This document shows, one piece after another, positions 62,338-64,000 of a DNA stretch of 64,000 nucleotides. The stretch lies in the NCBI GenBank assembly GCA_024811115.1, contig JAKOGH010000733.1, forward strand, positions 186,001 to 250,000, in the 5' to 3' direction. A model generated the notes under the pieces. That model had not been told where the DNA came from and searched no databases. It saw only the letters and a list, made by a program, of their open reading frames with translations. Numbering within the stretch: the first letter of the stretch is position 1; each line of letters opens with the position of its first letter. The stretch comes from Terana coerulea (Eukaryota > Basidiomycota > Agaricomycetes > Polyporales > Phanerochaetaceae). Position numbers and translations under genes: made by a program.

Positions 62338-63865
62338 CAGAAGATATTGCCTAGGTGTCACGAAGTTGGAGGTATACTGTCCGCTGTGAGTTCTTTCGGG
62401 GCTGTTGAAATGTGTGCTGCACTCACCACATTGATATACTATTTACAGGGATGTTCTTTGTCATCACAACCCAAGAAAATTGCGCAAGAGAGATGGCAGC
62501 AGTAGGCGATAGTTCATAAGCCATCCATTGGGATCATGGCGTGGGCGCAGCATTCCATGAGCAAAACGCAATATTTGACCCTGTTCTCGCTGGTTTTGCA
62601 GCGATGTCGAGTCAGGGCGGTGGGAAAAACCTGAACTCTGCAGTACAAGGAATCAGTTCAATCGATGAGCTTGCTGCTCACACACTATTGCACTTCACTT
62701 TACTTACGGCCGCGGACAGGTACAGGACGGGTATCGGGGTGCGTGCAAGTCACGACAATTCCAGTCCGAAGAAGCTGAGAGACGCCAGTGACTATCACTT
62801 TCTTTTGAGGGACAATGGCGGTCAAAATGCTGGTGCTGGGAATTGTCGAGTAAACTGGGCGATCAAAAAGATAATTAGTCTTAACGAGCCCTAATGAGTA
62901 GGATAGCGACTGGGACTGGTAGGAGGCAACAAACTCTCCAGCGTCTACGCGGAAACTCGTCGGCGTCTACAGAAACTCGAGCTCGCTCGGGATATGCCGG
63001 TGGAACTGGAAGTCGCTATAAAAGAACATCCGGCTGGCTGACACTGCCATCTATATCAAGAATTACCACAGGCAGATACTCTCACAATTTTTGCTGACGG
63101 TAACTTATCTGAGGGCCCACCTTTGTTTGTTTCTTCGCCCGTTTTGGCAGCCGCTTGCCACGTGCCCCGGCCTCCAACGAAGGAAGACGCCCGTGAGAAC
63201 AAAATGGCACTAATCACGGTAAAAAGATATAAATCAGCATATATTCAGCTCGATTAGCCTTACAGAAGGGACAGAAAGAGCGCGAGTATGAGAACAAGAG
63301 TGAGATATGACGAACGAGTCCAGGATTTAGCATAAATAAAGCAGATTTACCGTTAATTTACCTTAATGAACCCTATTTGACGCGCCCAGTCCGAGTTCGA
63401 GTGCACAGACGCCCAATTCCACTATTTTGTCCGACAAGGACCTTCATACTTTCTGTCACTCATCCCAACGTCACGCCCGGCGCGACAGGCGCTCCGTTTT
63501 CGAAATCTGTTCTCAGGAGCTCTGCCATTCAAGCTCACCTTTCAGGCCTGCAGGCCTTGAGGTAACGTTGCAATATCCACAAGGCATCTTGCTCTTGAAG
63601 CTTGAACCATAGCACACATTTGACACCCCGCCGCGCGTTTTGCCTGAGGAAATTCGCTTGTTCAGCTGCCAGTGCCACAAGTTAAGTATCAAGTGCATTA
63701 CTCAATACTAGGGATAATCTGAGCACGCTCTGAATGTCCGACAGTCACATCATCTGGCCATGGCGACTGGGTCTCCTTTGGTGGTGTATGTACAGCACTG
63801 TATGATACAGGCTACAGGTGCAACATCGTGTCGCAGGATCTAGATGAAGGTGATACTTACTATAA
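62338..63865. other. Long intergenic region, no supported gene
   Basis: About 1.5 kb between copy 3 and the end of copy 4. The 117-codon plus frame at 62541-62894 has no recognised domain or plausible splice partners. No repeats or RNA genes were identified. Confidence 0.45.
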
Positions 63866-64000
63866 TTAGTCGAGTGTGACACGCACACCTTCCCGAGCAC
63901 TCTTTGTGATGGCCTCAACCAGAGTCTGCACCTTCAGCGCGTGCTCGAAGCTGGGATAATCACCACTGTCACCCTTCGCAAACTCCTTCCAAGCGCTCTC
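63866..64000 (-). CDS. Gal80-like Gfo/Idh/MocA oxidoreductase, copy 4 (partial, C-terminus)
   Basis: The last 44 codons plus stop of a fourth paralog; the rest lies beyond the window edge. It reads ESAWKEFAKGDSGDYPSFEH, then TLVEAITKSAREGVRVTLD, matching the C-termini of copies 2 and 3 closely. It has the same orientation as copy 3, about 1.5 kb upstream of it in transcription terms, so copies 3 and 4 form a tandem pair. Confidence 0.93.
   Translation of the reverse strand, partial: ESAWKEFAKGDSGDYPSFEHALKVQTLVEAITKSAREGVRVTLD

Overview
The window is nuclear DNA of a filamentous basidiomycete, most likely an Agaricomycete (bracket-fungus or mushroom lineage). Genes carry many 49-67 nt GT-AG introns with CTAAY branch points, coding DNA is GC-rich, and tRNA genes are dispersed. 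The family content is typical: F-box with leucine-rich tail, TPR-CHAT, Kre9-like GPI protein, TmpA-like membrane protein, short beta-trefoil lectin. Species cannot be told from sequence alone.

Left third (0-24 kb): an inverted pair of identical tRNA-Val(AAC) genes and an intron-containing tRNA-Asp(GTC); an F-box gene; a Mo25/Hym1 scaffold; a seven-bladed lactonase; RPL24; a DEDDy exonuclease with a C-terminal zinc ribbon; a longin R-SNARE and SEC61-beta that share a 186 bp head-to-head promoter; then two divergently transcribed paralogous RING/coiled-coil proteins. The RING paralogs share every intron position in their conserved part, including a 4-nt micro-exon.

Middle (24-46 kb): a glycerol-3-phosphate/DHAP acyltransferase, a TmpA-like polytopic membrane protein, a 72-aa cyanase-N-like HTH protein, RPS14, a TPR-CHAT protein with ten 45-residue repeats and a His/Cys protease dyad, a 7.8 kb BEACH-WD40 gene, and a Kre9/Knh1-like secreted protein sharing a short promoter with the BEACH gene.

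Right third (46-64 kb) is accessory. Four Gal80-like Gfo/Idh/MocA oxidoreductase paralogs (one cut by the window end) are interspersed with a lectin, a four-helix membrane protein, a truncated class C beta-lactamase-like gene, a 747 bp foldback element, and a decayed Ty3/gypsy fragment flanked by inverted LTRs and carrying a dUTPase-like domain after its chromodomain. An AT-rich island with a tRNA-like head interrupts the beta-lactamase-like gene.

Several otherwise well-conserved genes carry single-base frame breaks, many at homopolymers, and one exon contains 24 consecutive G. This suggests consensus errors in the assembly for at least part of them, so broken genes here should not be called pseudogenes without read support. 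All exon coordinates were worked out by hand from splice sites and phase; where a boundary is unresolved the entry says so.
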